Positions 1 to 7,060 of a stretch of DNA of 11,448 nt are shown piece after piece. Origin of the DNA: Myxococcota bacterium (lineage in GTDB: Bacteria > Myxococcota_A > Polyangia > HGW-17); contig JAHJLU010000575.1 in the NCBI GenBank assembly GCA_018821745.1, positions 1 to 11,448 of the forward strand, given 5' to 3'. Both the position numbers and the translations under genes were made by a program. Each line of letters starts with the position of its first letter. Position 1 is the first letter of the stretch. Below the pieces are notes generated by a model that was not told the DNA's origin, made no database searches, and saw nothing but the letters and a program-made list of their open reading frames with translations.

Positions 1-355
1 AGGCGGCGCTGTTGACCGCGGCTCGCTTTGTGGCGGGGTCCACGAAGAAGAGGGGAGCGCCCTCCAGGGTCCAGGCAGCCGTCGCGGCGAGACTCTTTGT
101 CATGGCGGGGGGAGTAACCGCCTTGAACACCTTCTGGAAGTCCGAAAGGGTGACACCTGGCGCCCGGAAATAGGAGTCGTGCTTGTCGATGGTGAGAGTA
201 TAGAGGCAGGCGGGCTTCGTATCGTTGCCTTTGGTGGGGGCAGACATGGTTGTCACCTCCTGGTGGCTGGTCGGGTTGTTGTTTCGGGTGGCGTCGCGCT
301 CCTTCGTACAGGCGAAGGCGGCCAGGCCAATGAGACAGAGGATAGTGGTTCGCAT
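1..355 (-). CDS. Small lipoprotein of unknown function (5' part only; gene continues past the left edge)
   Basis: Reading the minus strand from the ATG at 355 gives an uninterrupted frame to the window edge (118 codons). The N-terminus is MRTTILCLIGLAAFAC, a short signal sequence ending in a plausible lipobox with Cys16, followed by a polar stretch (TKERDATRNNN). This predicts export and lipidation; Thr at +2 would favour outer-membrane sorting under the E. coli rule. The mature part contains ACLYTLTIDKHDSYFRAPG and later APLFFVDPATK; I recognise no family. A GGGAGG Shine-Dalgarno (360-365 on the plus strand) lies 4 nt upstream of the start. A second in-frame ATG at 247 (MSAPTKGNDTK) also has a near-perfect AGGAGGTGA in front of it, so a shorter cytoplasmic product cannot be excluded. 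The lipoprotein start is preferred because the first 36 codons encode a coherent signal peptide. The gene is divergent from the broken gene at 611. Confidence 0.72.
   Translation of the reverse strand, partial: MRTTILCLIGLAAFACTKERDATRNNNPTSHQEVTTMSAPTKGNDTKPACLYTLTIDKHDSYFRAPGVTLSDFQKVFKAVTPPAMTKSLAATAAWTLEGAPLFFVDPATKRAAVNSAA
253..261 (-). promoter_or_regulatory. Strong internal Shine-Dalgarno (AGGAGGTGA) inside the lipoprotein gene
   Basis: On the minus strand AGGAGGTGA is followed by CAACC and an in-frame ATG at 247. It pairs better with the anti-SD than the site serving the annotated start at 355. It may be a real second initiation site yielding a protein without the signal peptide, or a chance product of the codons for QEVT. 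Confidence 0.4.
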
Positions 356-374
356 GGGACCTCCCGGTGTTGAA

Positions 375-380
375 ATCATA
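375..380 (-). promoter_or_regulatory. Possible -10 box (TATGAT) for the 355 lipoprotein gene
   Basis: The minus strand reads TATGAT (5 of 6 to TATAAT) about 20 nt upstream of the start codon. The hexamer 17 nt further upstream (TTTTAG) is a poor -35, and the implied leader would be very short and barely include the Shine-Dalgarno. Weak support. Confidence 0.2.
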
Positions 381-486
381 CTCTCACCCCTCCTCGCCTA
401 AAAAGCAAGCAAAGGTTATTCCGGTACCAGTTACCTATCTCTGTCTACAGGTTGTCCCGAATAAATGTCTCGAAGTGAGATGACAG

Positions 487-509
487 CAAATATAATTAAA
501 ATATATTTG
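487..509. repeat. AT-rich perfect inverted repeat in the divergent intergenic region
   Basis: CAAATATA (487-494) and TATATTTG (502-509) form an 8-bp perfect inverted repeat around a 7-nt loop, followed on the plus strand by a T5 run (510-514). It lies in the 255-bp gap 356-610 between two divergent genes and is much richer in A+T than the surrounding genes. It resembles a weak terminator in form, but no gene reads into it on the plus strand, so a promoter/operator role or plain AT-rich DNA is more likely. Apart from this and the possible -10 box at 375-380, I see nothing else in the gap. Confidence 0.4.
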
Positions 510-610
510 TTTTTCAAATTACAATTTCACTCGACTTAATAAGAAGCAGGCAAGACAATGGAAACGTAGACTTCAATAACGGAGTTATTTCAGAGAATGC
601 AAGGGTGCCC

Positions 611-1239
611 ATGAAAAACCATATGTATATAATATATCAATATTTATAGTAACTAGTCTATTAATTGGGTTTGTCAGTTCCTGTGATGATGACTCCTCAT
701 CTCAGTGCAATGCACCCTTTTCGGCTTATGAAGGAGTGTATACCAGCCTCCTCACCTACACAGCCAACTGCGGTGACCGTGGGATCACTTGTGACGACGG
801 AGAGTTATGCAGCGCCGGAACATGCGCTCTCACCTGCCAGAATCTGGCAAACGCCGCAGGTCTTTCGGGGACCTTCATGGCATGGCTCATTGATGACACC
901 GAGAGCCCCTCGACCCGCTTCTACCTCTCAAATGTCCCCTCTGTGCTCACCACGGGCAACGTCGTCGCCTATAACTGGACCGACCTGACCGACGGTGCCA
1001 TCAACAGGGGCATTAACCGGACCCAGACAGGCGCACTCTATAATTCATCCATGTCTATCGCCACAGGCACAAATGCTGCGGGAACCGCCATCGCCGGAAC
1101 CAACTGCCAGAACTGGACCTCCGCAAGCAATGCCTACTCCTACCGTTAGGGCAACAACACCCAGCTAACAGGTGGGTGGACCAGCAACACCACCTCATAT
1201 TGTCCCTATTCCCTTCGCATTTATTGTTTCGAGCATTAG
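611..1239 (+). pseudogene. DUF1554-type lipoprotein, broken by a start-proximal frameshift and an in-frame TAG
   Basis: The body is open in one frame from 580 to 1149 but has no usable start in that frame. The only good start, ATG at 611 (preceded by AAGGG), is one frame off and stops after 12 codons. Restoring one A in the A5 run at 614-618 gives MKKPYVYNISIFIVTSLL followed by IGFVSSC, a textbook lipoprotein signal with DDDSSS after the lipidated Cys. The mature part has a small Cys-rich stretch (CDDGELCSAGTCALTC) and then a DUF1554-like domain: LSGTFMAWLIDD, VPSVLTTGNVVAYNWTDLTDG, INRTQTGA, NCQNWTSASNAYSYR. A TAG at 1147-1149 interrupts it, yet the same frame continues with GNNTQLTGGWTSN and the family-typical ending SLRIYCFEH, stopping at 1237-1239. 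Two independent lesions argue for a decaying gene; sequencing error or TAG readthrough are alternatives. DUF1554 proteins are surface or secreted proteins of unknown function, well known from Leptospira. Confidence 0.75.
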
Positions 1240-1302
1240 CAGACTTCTGAATACTCTGACCGCACGTAACCATCCTGTGTTAAAGTGTGGCGAACCCCGC
1301 AC

Positions 1303-1308
1303 AGGAGG
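1303..1308 (+). promoter_or_regulatory. Shine-Dalgarno AGGAGG that fixes the start of the Tim44-like gene at GTG 1317
   Basis: AGGAGG lies 8 nt before GTG 1317. The longer in-frame GTG at 1287 has no Shine-Dalgarno, and starting there would place this site inside the coding sequence, so 1317 is the better start. Confidence 0.7.
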
Positions 1309-1316
1309 TCGCCGGT

Positions 1317-2822
1317 GTGATAACTCATAGTCCCCACGCAAAAAACCGTAATCATTGGATTGTGACAGTCGGGATTGTGCTCTTCTTCGCGACATTGTTC
1401 CATACGGTGCCCGCGAAAGGCAGGGTTGGAGGCGCGGGAGGCGTCAAGGCCGGCCAGAAGCGATCTTCCTCGGGCAGTACGCGTTCCTACTGGATTAAAA
1501 ACTGGGAAGGCGAGAGTACTCTCTCGGTCGCGCTGCTCAACGGTGTGCTGCTCATCTTCTCCCTCTTGCTGGCCGCAGCAGGCATCCTGGATCTGCGAGA
1601 TTGGCGGCGGCGGCGCGCATTACGTAGACTTTCGCAGCGACAGGTCAGATACAAGGAGGTCGATCAATGGGGCAGGGAGAGGCCGGGTTTTGACACGGAA
1701 GGCTTCCTGAAGGAGGTATCGGAGCTCGGTTACGCACTGCAAAAGGCTTGGTCAAACGCAGAGCTCAACACAGTCCGCGCTGGCCTCAGCGATGGAGTCT
1801 ACCAGCGCCTGCGCCTCCAACTCGAAATGATGGCGTTGCTTGGCGTAACCAACCGCATCAGCGATGTCCGTGTAAATGATGTCTGGCTGGCAGGAGCTGA
1901 AACCAGCGGGCCCCACGATGTGCTGCACGTGGGGATCCGTTGCGTAATGCGCGACGCAATGAGCGTCCTGGGTCAAAGTGAACTAAACTGGGAGAGCCGG
2001 GAGCCCTTCACAGAGTACTGGTCTTTCCTGCGAAACCGCGGTGTGTCCGATGGCAAACCCCTCGTCGCCCTGAGTTGTCCGCAGTGCAGTTCGCCCATTG
2101 AAGCAAAGGCCGAACAGGTCAGCCGATGCAGTCACTGCGGCGTCCTGCTCAACAGCGGACGACACGGGTGGGTCCTCTCCGCCATAACACAGTCCGGGTT
2201 CTTCCCCTGCAGCGTCTCCGAGCTGTGGTTTAAAAAATCCACAGATGAATTGGCTGCAACTATTCTGAGAAGCGACACCGCTTTTTCTCGACAGCTCATC
2301 GAAGATTTTGCCTCCACTGCCTTCATCGCGGTGTGTGAGGTGCTCTCGACCGGAGAGACTACCACTCTGGCCCGGTTCGCCACTACTGGACTCATTGAAC
2401 ACCTGCTCGACGAGGCCCGTACCGAGTCCTTCCGTTACTATCGGCTCTTCGCCGAGGCGGTCGCGCTCAACGACGTGCGGCACATCGGTCGCTTCGAGCT
2501 GGCCCTGGTGGAGGTGAAGCACGTTGAACAGCGTGTGCCCTTCTCTGAAGGGGTAGCGAGGTGGGAACTCATGGGGGAGCAAGAGGAAGTAACCCGACAA
2601 TACGCCTTCGCTCGACCCAGGGGGAGTACCACCACCTGTGTCTCGCTCTTCGCGCTGGTCTGTAATGGCTGCGGTGGTTCCCTCGATGATCCGGACCAGT
2701 CAGAGTGCTCCTGGTGCGGAGAGCCCATCCCGCCGCCTCCCGATGAGTGGCGCCTCGCGGGCATCAATAATCCTGGGGATGAATGGCTCTTCTTCTTCCC
2801 GGCGATCCACCCCGCTTCCTGA
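1317..2822 (+). CDS. Inner-membrane protein with two tandem Tim44-like/zinc-ribbon modules
   Basis: The product is 501 aa from GTG 1317. A hydrophobic segment at residues 14-29 (IVTVGIVLFFATLF) and a second at about 71-92 (VALLNGVLLIFSLLLAAAGI), followed by RDWRRRRALRR, suggest two membrane passes with the large C-terminal part in the cytoplasm. Residues 125-220 resemble the Tim44-like fold (FLKEVSELGYALQKAWSN, VRAGLSDGVYQRLRLQLEMM, GVTNRISDVRVNDVWL). A zinc ribbon follows, with Cys254/257/271/274 (CX2C-X13-CX2C), then GWVLSAI. The same order repeats at 325-430 (IEDFASTAFIAVCEVLSTGE, LARFATTGLIEHLLDE, DVRHIGRFELALVEVKHVEQ), a second ribbon at Cys449/452/464/467 (CX2C-X11-CX2C), then EWRLAGI. 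Tim44-like domains are peripheral membrane adaptors in mitochondrial import and occur in bacterial membrane proteins of mostly unknown role. Membrane location is well supported; the partner is unknown. No obvious terminator follows. Confidence 0.8.
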   Translation: MITHSPHAKNRNHWIVTVGIVLFFATLFHTVPAKGRVGGAGGVKAGQKRSSSGSTRSYWIKNWEGESTLSVALLNGVLLIFSLLLAAAGILDLRDWRRRRALRRLSQRQVRYKEVDQWGRERPGFDTEGFLKEVSELGYALQKAWSNAELNTVRAGLSDGVYQRLRLQLEMMALLGVTNRISDVRVNDVWLAGAETSGPHDVLHVGIRCVMRDAMSVLGQSELNWESREPFTEYWSFLRNRGVSDGKPLVALSCPQCSSPIEAKAEQVSRCSHCGVLLNSGRHGWVLSAITQSGFFPCSVSELWFKKSTDELAATILRSDTAFSRQLIEDFASTAFIAVCEVLSTGETTTLARFATTGLIEHLLDEARTESFRYYRLFAEAVALNDVRHIGRFELALVEVKHVEQRVPFSEGVARWELMGEQEEVTRQYAFARPRGSTTTCVSLFALVCNGCGGSLDDPDQSECSWCGEPIPPPPDEWRLAGINNPGDEWLFFFPAIHPAS

Positions 2823-3022
2823 TCGCCATCCATTCCAAACCCTTTGCCAATTGTCACCAACCCAATCTCACCTGGTGGTAGAAATTCAAGAAGGCGTTCC
2901 ATCATCTCCCGCAGACTGCTCAATCCTGCCATAACCCGGCATTTTCGTTTTAAACATCGAAGGGCAACCGAAAGACGATTGCAATTCATCCAAAAACCAA
3001 TAATACTAAGTTTATTACCCAA

Positions 3023-3028
3023 AAGGAG
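3023..3028 (+). promoter_or_regulatory. Shine-Dalgarno AAGGAG for the Cys-repeat/propeller gene
   Basis: AAGGAG sits 7 nt upstream of ATG 3036. It marks 3036 as the biological start, although the frame read from that ATG is not the frame of the protein body. The preceding gap (2823-3022) holds no supported gene; a weak TTGCAA...TAATAC pair at 2979-3006 is the best promoter candidate. Confidence 0.6.
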
Positions 3029-3035
3029 TATGCCC

Positions 3036-5184
3036 ATGAAACTGCTCATCACATACTCAGTTTACTTTCTTTCCTTTTATTCGCCAGCGATGAGGAGTCG
3101 AAGCTCGGATCGAGCTGCGGCGACGACGTGGTCGATATCGGTGAGGAGTGCGACGGCACTGTGATCCCCGAGTCCTGTGAGACCACGGGTTATTACGGTG
3201 GACAGATCTCCTGCAACGACGACTGCAAACTGAACGTCGTTGAGTGCTCCGGCCGGTGCGGTGACGGTGTCATCAACGGTACCAAAGCCTGCGACGGGGA
3301 AGATTTTGCGCAGCAAACCTGCGATTCTCTAGGATATCATGGTGGCCAGCTTCTCTGCACTGACTCCTGCGAACTGGACGTGTCGGGGTGCCTCGGGATG
3401 TGTGGCGACGGGATAATCCAGACCCCGGAGCAGTGTGACGGTGAGGAACTCAATGGAGCAACCTGCGCATCCCTCGGATACTATGGCGGGGACCTGGCCT
3501 GCCTGGCGCCTTCCAGTGCGGACCCCTGCACCTACGACCTGACATTGTGCGAGGAGGCAGGAAGCTGTGGAGACGGTGTTGTGCAGGAGAATGTCGAGGA
3601 GTGCGATCTGACCAGCTTCAACGGGGCCACGTGTTTGAGTCTCGGTGGCTACACTGGCACCATAACCTGTACCGATGACTGCGCCATCGATCTCTCCGAA
3701 TGTCCCATCTGCGGGGACGGGATCATCCAGGATCTTGAGGGCGAGAATTGTGACGGCGACAACCTCGACGGAACCACCTGCGTGAGCCTCGGACACACTT
3801 ATGGCGGCACGCTGCTCTGCAACGATTGTGACTTCGATGAGAGTCAGTGCGAGGGCAGATGCGGTGACGGCATCGTACAGTCCAGCCATGCAGAGGTCTG
3901 CGATGGTACTGAACTCGACGGGGCTACCTGCTCCGACGTTGACATGGGGTTCGGGCAGCCTGCCTGCTCAGACAGCTGTTCCCTAACGGTTGGAACCTGT
4001 TTCGATGTCATTCAGTTCGGATCTCCCGCCAGCGATATCGCTTATGGCATTGCACAGGACACCAGTGGCAATATCATCGTTGCGGGAACAACCTCGGGGG
4101 ACTTTTCCGGGTACACCAACAGCGGTGGCTCAGACGTATTCGTAGTGAAGTACGATAAGTCAGGTGTCCCGTTGTGGAGCTATCAGGTCGGTTCCACCAG
4201 TAATGACAGTGCTGCCGCAGTGGCCACCGACGCCGCGGGCAATATTTTCGTTGTTGGTACCACCGGGGGTGGGCTTGGGCAGCAGCCTTCCCTGGGAAGC
4301 AGCGACGGGTTCCTCATCAAGTTGACACCTGCAGGGAGCATGAGCTGGCTGAAGCTCATCGGCAGTACGGGAACCGATAATTGCAAAGATCTCGCCATTG
4401 ACGGCAGTGGCAATGTTTTTGTAACCGGTATTGTCCGCGGGGCCATGGGCGGGTTTCCAGCCGACGCCTTTGGAAATGCCTATGTGATCAAATACAACTC
4501 AGGTGGCATATTGCAATGGACCAGGGTCTGGGGCTCAACAGGCAGTGACGGCGCCAGCGCTATCGCCCTCGCTCCGGGTGGTGAAATTTTTATCGCGGGA
4601 GGCACCGATGGAGATCTGGGAGGAACTTCGTCGGGGTATGACGATGCCTTCGTATCCAAACTCGACGCCTCGGGGACGGTTCTCTGGACAACACAGGGGG
4701 CAGCAGCGGACACGACTGGCTCTCCGACATCGCGCTGGACGTGAATGGCAATATTGTTGTGGTCGGTTCCACAGATGGTGTTCTCGATGGGGGCACCCTC
4801 ACCCAGAGCACAGATATTTTTGCCTCCAGTCTCACAGCTGCCGGCGTTATTTCATGGACGGTGCAGCTCAGGTCCCTGCAAGAAGATTGGGGCAACGGAA
4901 TCGGGGTCGACGCTGCAGGCAACATCTATCTGGCCGGTCAGGCGGGGGGGATGTTCGAAGGGTTTTCGACTCACGGTTCAAGTGATATCGCTTTGATAAG
5001 AATCGACTCCTCCGGCAGTGTTCTCGCAATCCAGCTTGTGGGGACCACGACCTTCGATAACGCACAAGCGCTGATGGTGACTCCCAAGGGAGTTTATTAC
5101 ACCGGAAGCACGAACGGTCTCCTCGGCCCGACGAGTTTTGGAGGAACCGATGCTATTATCGCCTTCGCCCCTCTGCTGTTCTGA
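3036..5184 (+). pseudogene. Secreted Cys-rich repeat + seven-blade SBBP-type beta-propeller protein, split by two frameshifts
   Basis: The protein body is read in two pieces: 3062-4744 (conventional start GTG 3128) and a second frame through 4741-5184. ATG 3036 has a good Shine-Dalgarno, but its own frame is lost after MKLLITYSVYF. Restoring one A after ATGAAA gives MKTAHHILSLLSFLLFAS and runs into the body, so the signal peptide is there but out of frame. Next come six repeats of 44-50 aa of the form CGDGxxx...CDGxxxxGxxCxxxGYxxGxxxCxxxCxxxxxxC (about 3116-4002). They are followed by seven propeller blades starting near GSPASD, GSTSND, GSTGTD, GSTGSD, GSSGHD, RSLQED and GTTTFD, each with a (D)xxGN(I/V)xVxG strand and KxDxxG turn. 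The second lesion is in the G5 run at 4696-4700: one more G gives WTTQGGSSGHDWLSDIALD and completes blade 5. The architecture suggests a disulfide-stabilised extracellular or surface binding protein. Whether it is truly broken depends on the homopolymer calls. Confidence 0.75.
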
Positions 5185-5197
5185 CGGCAACGCAGGA

Positions 5198-5214
5198 GAG
5201 ATCGGCAAGATCTC
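5198..5214. terminator. Small hairpin between convergent genes
   Basis: GAGATC-ggcaa-GATCTC forms a perfect 6-bp stem with a 5-nt loop in the 59-bp gap between the stops of two convergent genes. No T-run follows on either strand, so an intrinsic terminator is only a weak suggestion based on position. Confidence 0.3.
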
Positions 5215-5243
5215 ACACCCATATGACGTGCTGCCTTTGCAGG

Positions 5244-6773
5244 TCAGGTGCAGGGGACGCCGGTGCCGGGGCCTGTGCAAGTGGCGTTGCAGGAGCCGCA
5301 CTCCATTGCGTTGCCGTCGTCGCACACCTCGAATTCCATGCACGCCACGCCGTCTCCGCAGACGCCGGGGCCGGACCCTGGTCCGCTGCAGTTTGCATTA
5401 CAGGTCCCGCAGGCGTCGTTGAAGCCGTCGTCGCAGGACTCGCCGGGCTCCTGTATGCCGTTGCCGCAGGCCGCTTCGCACCCGGCGAAACTGAAAGCGG
5501 TACAGCCAGCTGCGCACTGGAGGTTGCCAGTATCTGCATATCCGAAATCCGTGCAGTCCATTCCCTGGATGTTATTTCCGTCGCACACTTCCTCGCCGGC
5601 GACGATGATGCCGTCGCCACAGAGGGCATTGCAGTTCGAGGGGATTCCGGTACACACCCAGCCCGTCTCCACGAGACATGCGGAGTTGCAGCCGTCGCCC
5701 ATATCGTTGTTGCCGTCGTCGCAGCGCCCCATGGTCAACTCGCTTCCGACCACCAGGCCGTCGCCGCAGATGGTGTTGCAGACGGTGGGTTCCCCGGGGA
5801 GACACTGCCACCCTGGTTCCACGGTGCAGTTGGAGCTGCAGCCGTCGTCGTTGTCGGTGTTGCCGTCGTCGCAGGCCTCGGCGCCCCGGATGAGACCGTC
5901 ACCGCAGCCCGGCGAACAGATCGAGGGGCTATCCTGGGTGCAGCTCCAGCCCACCTCCACGCTGCAACTGGCGCTGCAGCCGTCGTTATTATTGTTGTTG
6001 CCGTCGTCACAGCCCTCGTACCCCACGCTAGTGATTCCGTTCCCGCAGCCCGCCGAGCAGAAGTCCGGGGTACTGCCCGCCCCGACAGCACAGCTCCAGC
6101 CCATCTCAATCTGGCAGTTGCTGTTGCACCCGTCGTTATTGTTGTTATTGCCGTCGTCGCACATCTCCTCGATAAAGGTGCCGAACAGGTCCGTGTAGCC
6201 CGTGTCCCGCACGGAGTCGCCACAGGTGGGCAGCGTGCAGTCCCCTCGGCAGGCGTTGGACGTCACGAAGGAATTGCCCGCACCGTCGTCGCACTCCTCT
6301 TCATAGGGGACCGCGTCGTCCACAATAGCGTCTCCGCAGAAGGGCAGACTACAGTTGGTCCGGCATGTGTTGGGCTCATTTGCGTTCTCTTCGCCGAGAT
6401 CGCATGACTCATCCTGATCCACCATACCGTCGCCGCACTGGGGAAGAAGGCAGTTCGTGTGGCACTCACCCTGGGGCGTGCCGTTGAGTTCACCCGAGTC
6501 GCACTCCTCCCCGATGTCGTCGTCGATGATGCCGTCTCCGCAGGAGGGAAGCGTGCAGTCGGAGCGGCAGGTGTTGGGCAGCTCGCCGTTGTCCTCGCCG
6601 TCGTCGCACTCCTCTCCCGTGGCTGCATCGACGATACCGTCGCCGCAGATGGGGTTTGTGTTGTTGGTGTTGTTCATGTTGTTGGAATTGCAGTCGCAGT
6701 CACAATCGTCGTCGCAGCCGGTGAAGGTCAGAGCCAGCGCGGCGATCATCAGGGAAGTGAGCAGATGTTTCAT
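5244..6773 (-). CDS. Cys-rich lipoprotein with 11 DUF4215-type (Myxococcus Cys-rich) repeats
   Basis: The product is 509 aa starting MKHLLTSLMIAALALTFTGC; Cys20 is the predicted lipidated residue, followed by DDDCDCDC and an Asn-rich linker (NSNNMNNTNNTNP). ATG 6773 is chosen over the upstream in-frame ATG at 6800 because AGGAG sits 7 nt before it and it begins the signal peptide directly. Eleven repeats each start CG(D/N). Units 1-4 are short (ECDDG...NTCRSDCTLP type). Units 5-8 are long, with CDDGNNNNNDGC and GWxC (typical DUF4215). Unit 9 is a different type (VCDGNNIQGMDC...GNLQCAAGC) matching the repeats of the convergent gene at 3036. Units 10-11 are short and Gly/Pro-rich at the end. 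Such repeats are expanded in myxobacterial surface proteins and are expected to be disulfide-bonded; the D/N-rich DGNNNNNDGC loops could bind Ca2+, but this is inference. Asp at +2 would signal inner-membrane retention in E. coli; the rule here is uncertain. Confidence 0.85.
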   Translation of the reverse strand: MKHLLTSLMIAALALTFTGCDDDCDCDCNSNNMNNTNNTNPICGDGIVDAATGEECDDGEDNGELPNTCRSDCTLPSCGDGIIDDDIGEECDSGELNGTPQGECHTNCLLPQCGDGMVDQDESCDLGEENANEPNTCRTNCSLPFCGDAIVDDAVPYEEECDDGAGNSFVTSNACRGDCTLPTCGDSVRDTGYTDLFGTFIEEMCDDGNNNNNDGCNSNCQIEMGWSCAVGAGSTPDFCSAGCGNGITSVGYEGCDDGNNNNNDGCSASCSVEVGWSCTQDSPSICSPGCGDGLIRGAEACDDGNTDNDDGCSSNCTVEPGWQCLPGEPTVCNTICGDGLVVGSELTMGRCDDGNNDMGDGCNSACLVETGWVCTGIPSNCNALCGDGIIVAGEEVCDGNNIQGMDCTDFGYADTGNLQCAAGCTAFSFAGCEAACGNGIQEPGESCDDGFNDACGTCNANCSGPGSGPGVCGDGVACMEFEVCDDGNAMECGSCNATCTGPGTGVPCT

Positions 6774-6788
6774 GGTGGTTCTCCTGTT

Positions 6789-6814
6789 CCAGTGCCCCAA
6801 GGGGTCTCCACTGG
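6789..6814 (-). repeat. Inverted repeat at the promoter/leader of the Cys-rich lipoprotein gene
   Basis: CCAGTG (6789-6794) pairs perfectly with CACTGG (6809-6814), and within it CCCC (6795-6798) can pair with GGGG (6801-6804), leaving a 4-nt bulge. It lies just downstream of the -10 box and upstream of the ribosome binding site. It could be an operator at the transcription start or a 5'-leader hairpin. Confidence 0.45.
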
Positions 6815-6816
6815 AT

Positions 6817-6822
6817 ATTATA
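6817..6822 (-). promoter_or_regulatory. -10 box TATAAT for the Cys-rich lipoprotein gene
   Basis: The minus strand has an exact TATAAT in an AT-rich patch about 44 nt upstream of ATG 6773. No convincing -35 is visible at 16-18 nt spacing (the sequence there is GC-rich), so an activator may be needed or the match may be accidental. Confidence 0.4.
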
Positions 6823-6965
6823 ATACAAAATTAACACCGCGCCTCTCCTTTTTTCTGCATTTTTCTTTCCCGCACCCGGGCACCCTGCCAGACCACCGGG
6901 CCGTGTCAGCGTATAATTGTCAGGATGTGCCTTTGCCTGAGGTTGCTGTGGTTTCTATTTGGGAC

Positions 6966-6993
6966 TTGAAAATTACGCAGTTTCCCATATAGA
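6966..6993 (+). promoter_or_regulatory. Putative sigma70-type promoter for the MtfA-like gene
   Basis: TTGAAA (6966-6971, 5 of 6 to TTGACA) and TATAGA (6988-6993, 4 of 6 to TATAAT) are separated by 16 nt. The expected start of transcription is near 7000, leaving a 60-nt leader before ATG 7061. It lies in the 287-bp divergent gap 6774-7060. Confidence 0.45.
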
Positions 6994-7060
6994 TAGGGCG
7001 GTTTTATTGGGCGACAGTCGCATTTTTTGTATTTTCTTACCAATTCTCATCGATGGGCAC

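Noticed and set aside
487..514. AT-rich hairpin plus T5 considered as an intrinsic terminator
   Set aside because: No gene on the plus strand leads into it and the stem has almost no G-C pairs.
1287..1316. Upstream GTG start for the Tim44-like gene
   Set aside because: No Shine-Dalgarno in front of 1287, while AGGAGG is correctly spaced for GTG 1317.
2438..3052. 204-codon minus-strand frame, including MAGLSSLREMMERLLEFLPP in the gap after the Tim44-like gene
   Set aside because: The stretch looks mildly protein-like but has no Shine-Dalgarno, runs into antisense of the Tim44-like gene, and matches nothing I know. A small gene remnant in 2823-2930 is possible but not supportable.
5223..6407. 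394-codon open frame on the plus strand opposite the Cys-rich lipoprotein gene
   Set aside because: Its composition (Ala/Val/Gly-rich, low complexity) is the mirror of the repetitive GC-rich CGDG/CDDG codons; no domain, signal or good ribosome site. The minus frame has a lipoprotein signal and family repeats.
5244..6773. Repeated ccgtcgtcgca-like DNA motif considered as a CRISPR or tandem DNA repeat
   Set aside because: The repeats follow the codons of the CDDG(N) protein motif at irregular spacing and vary at synonymous positions, so they are coding repeats.
6959..7060. TTG start extending the MtfA-like gene by 34 codons
   Set aside because: The extra residues look non-coding and overlap the best promoter candidate (6966-6993); the membrane anchor begins directly at ATG 7061.
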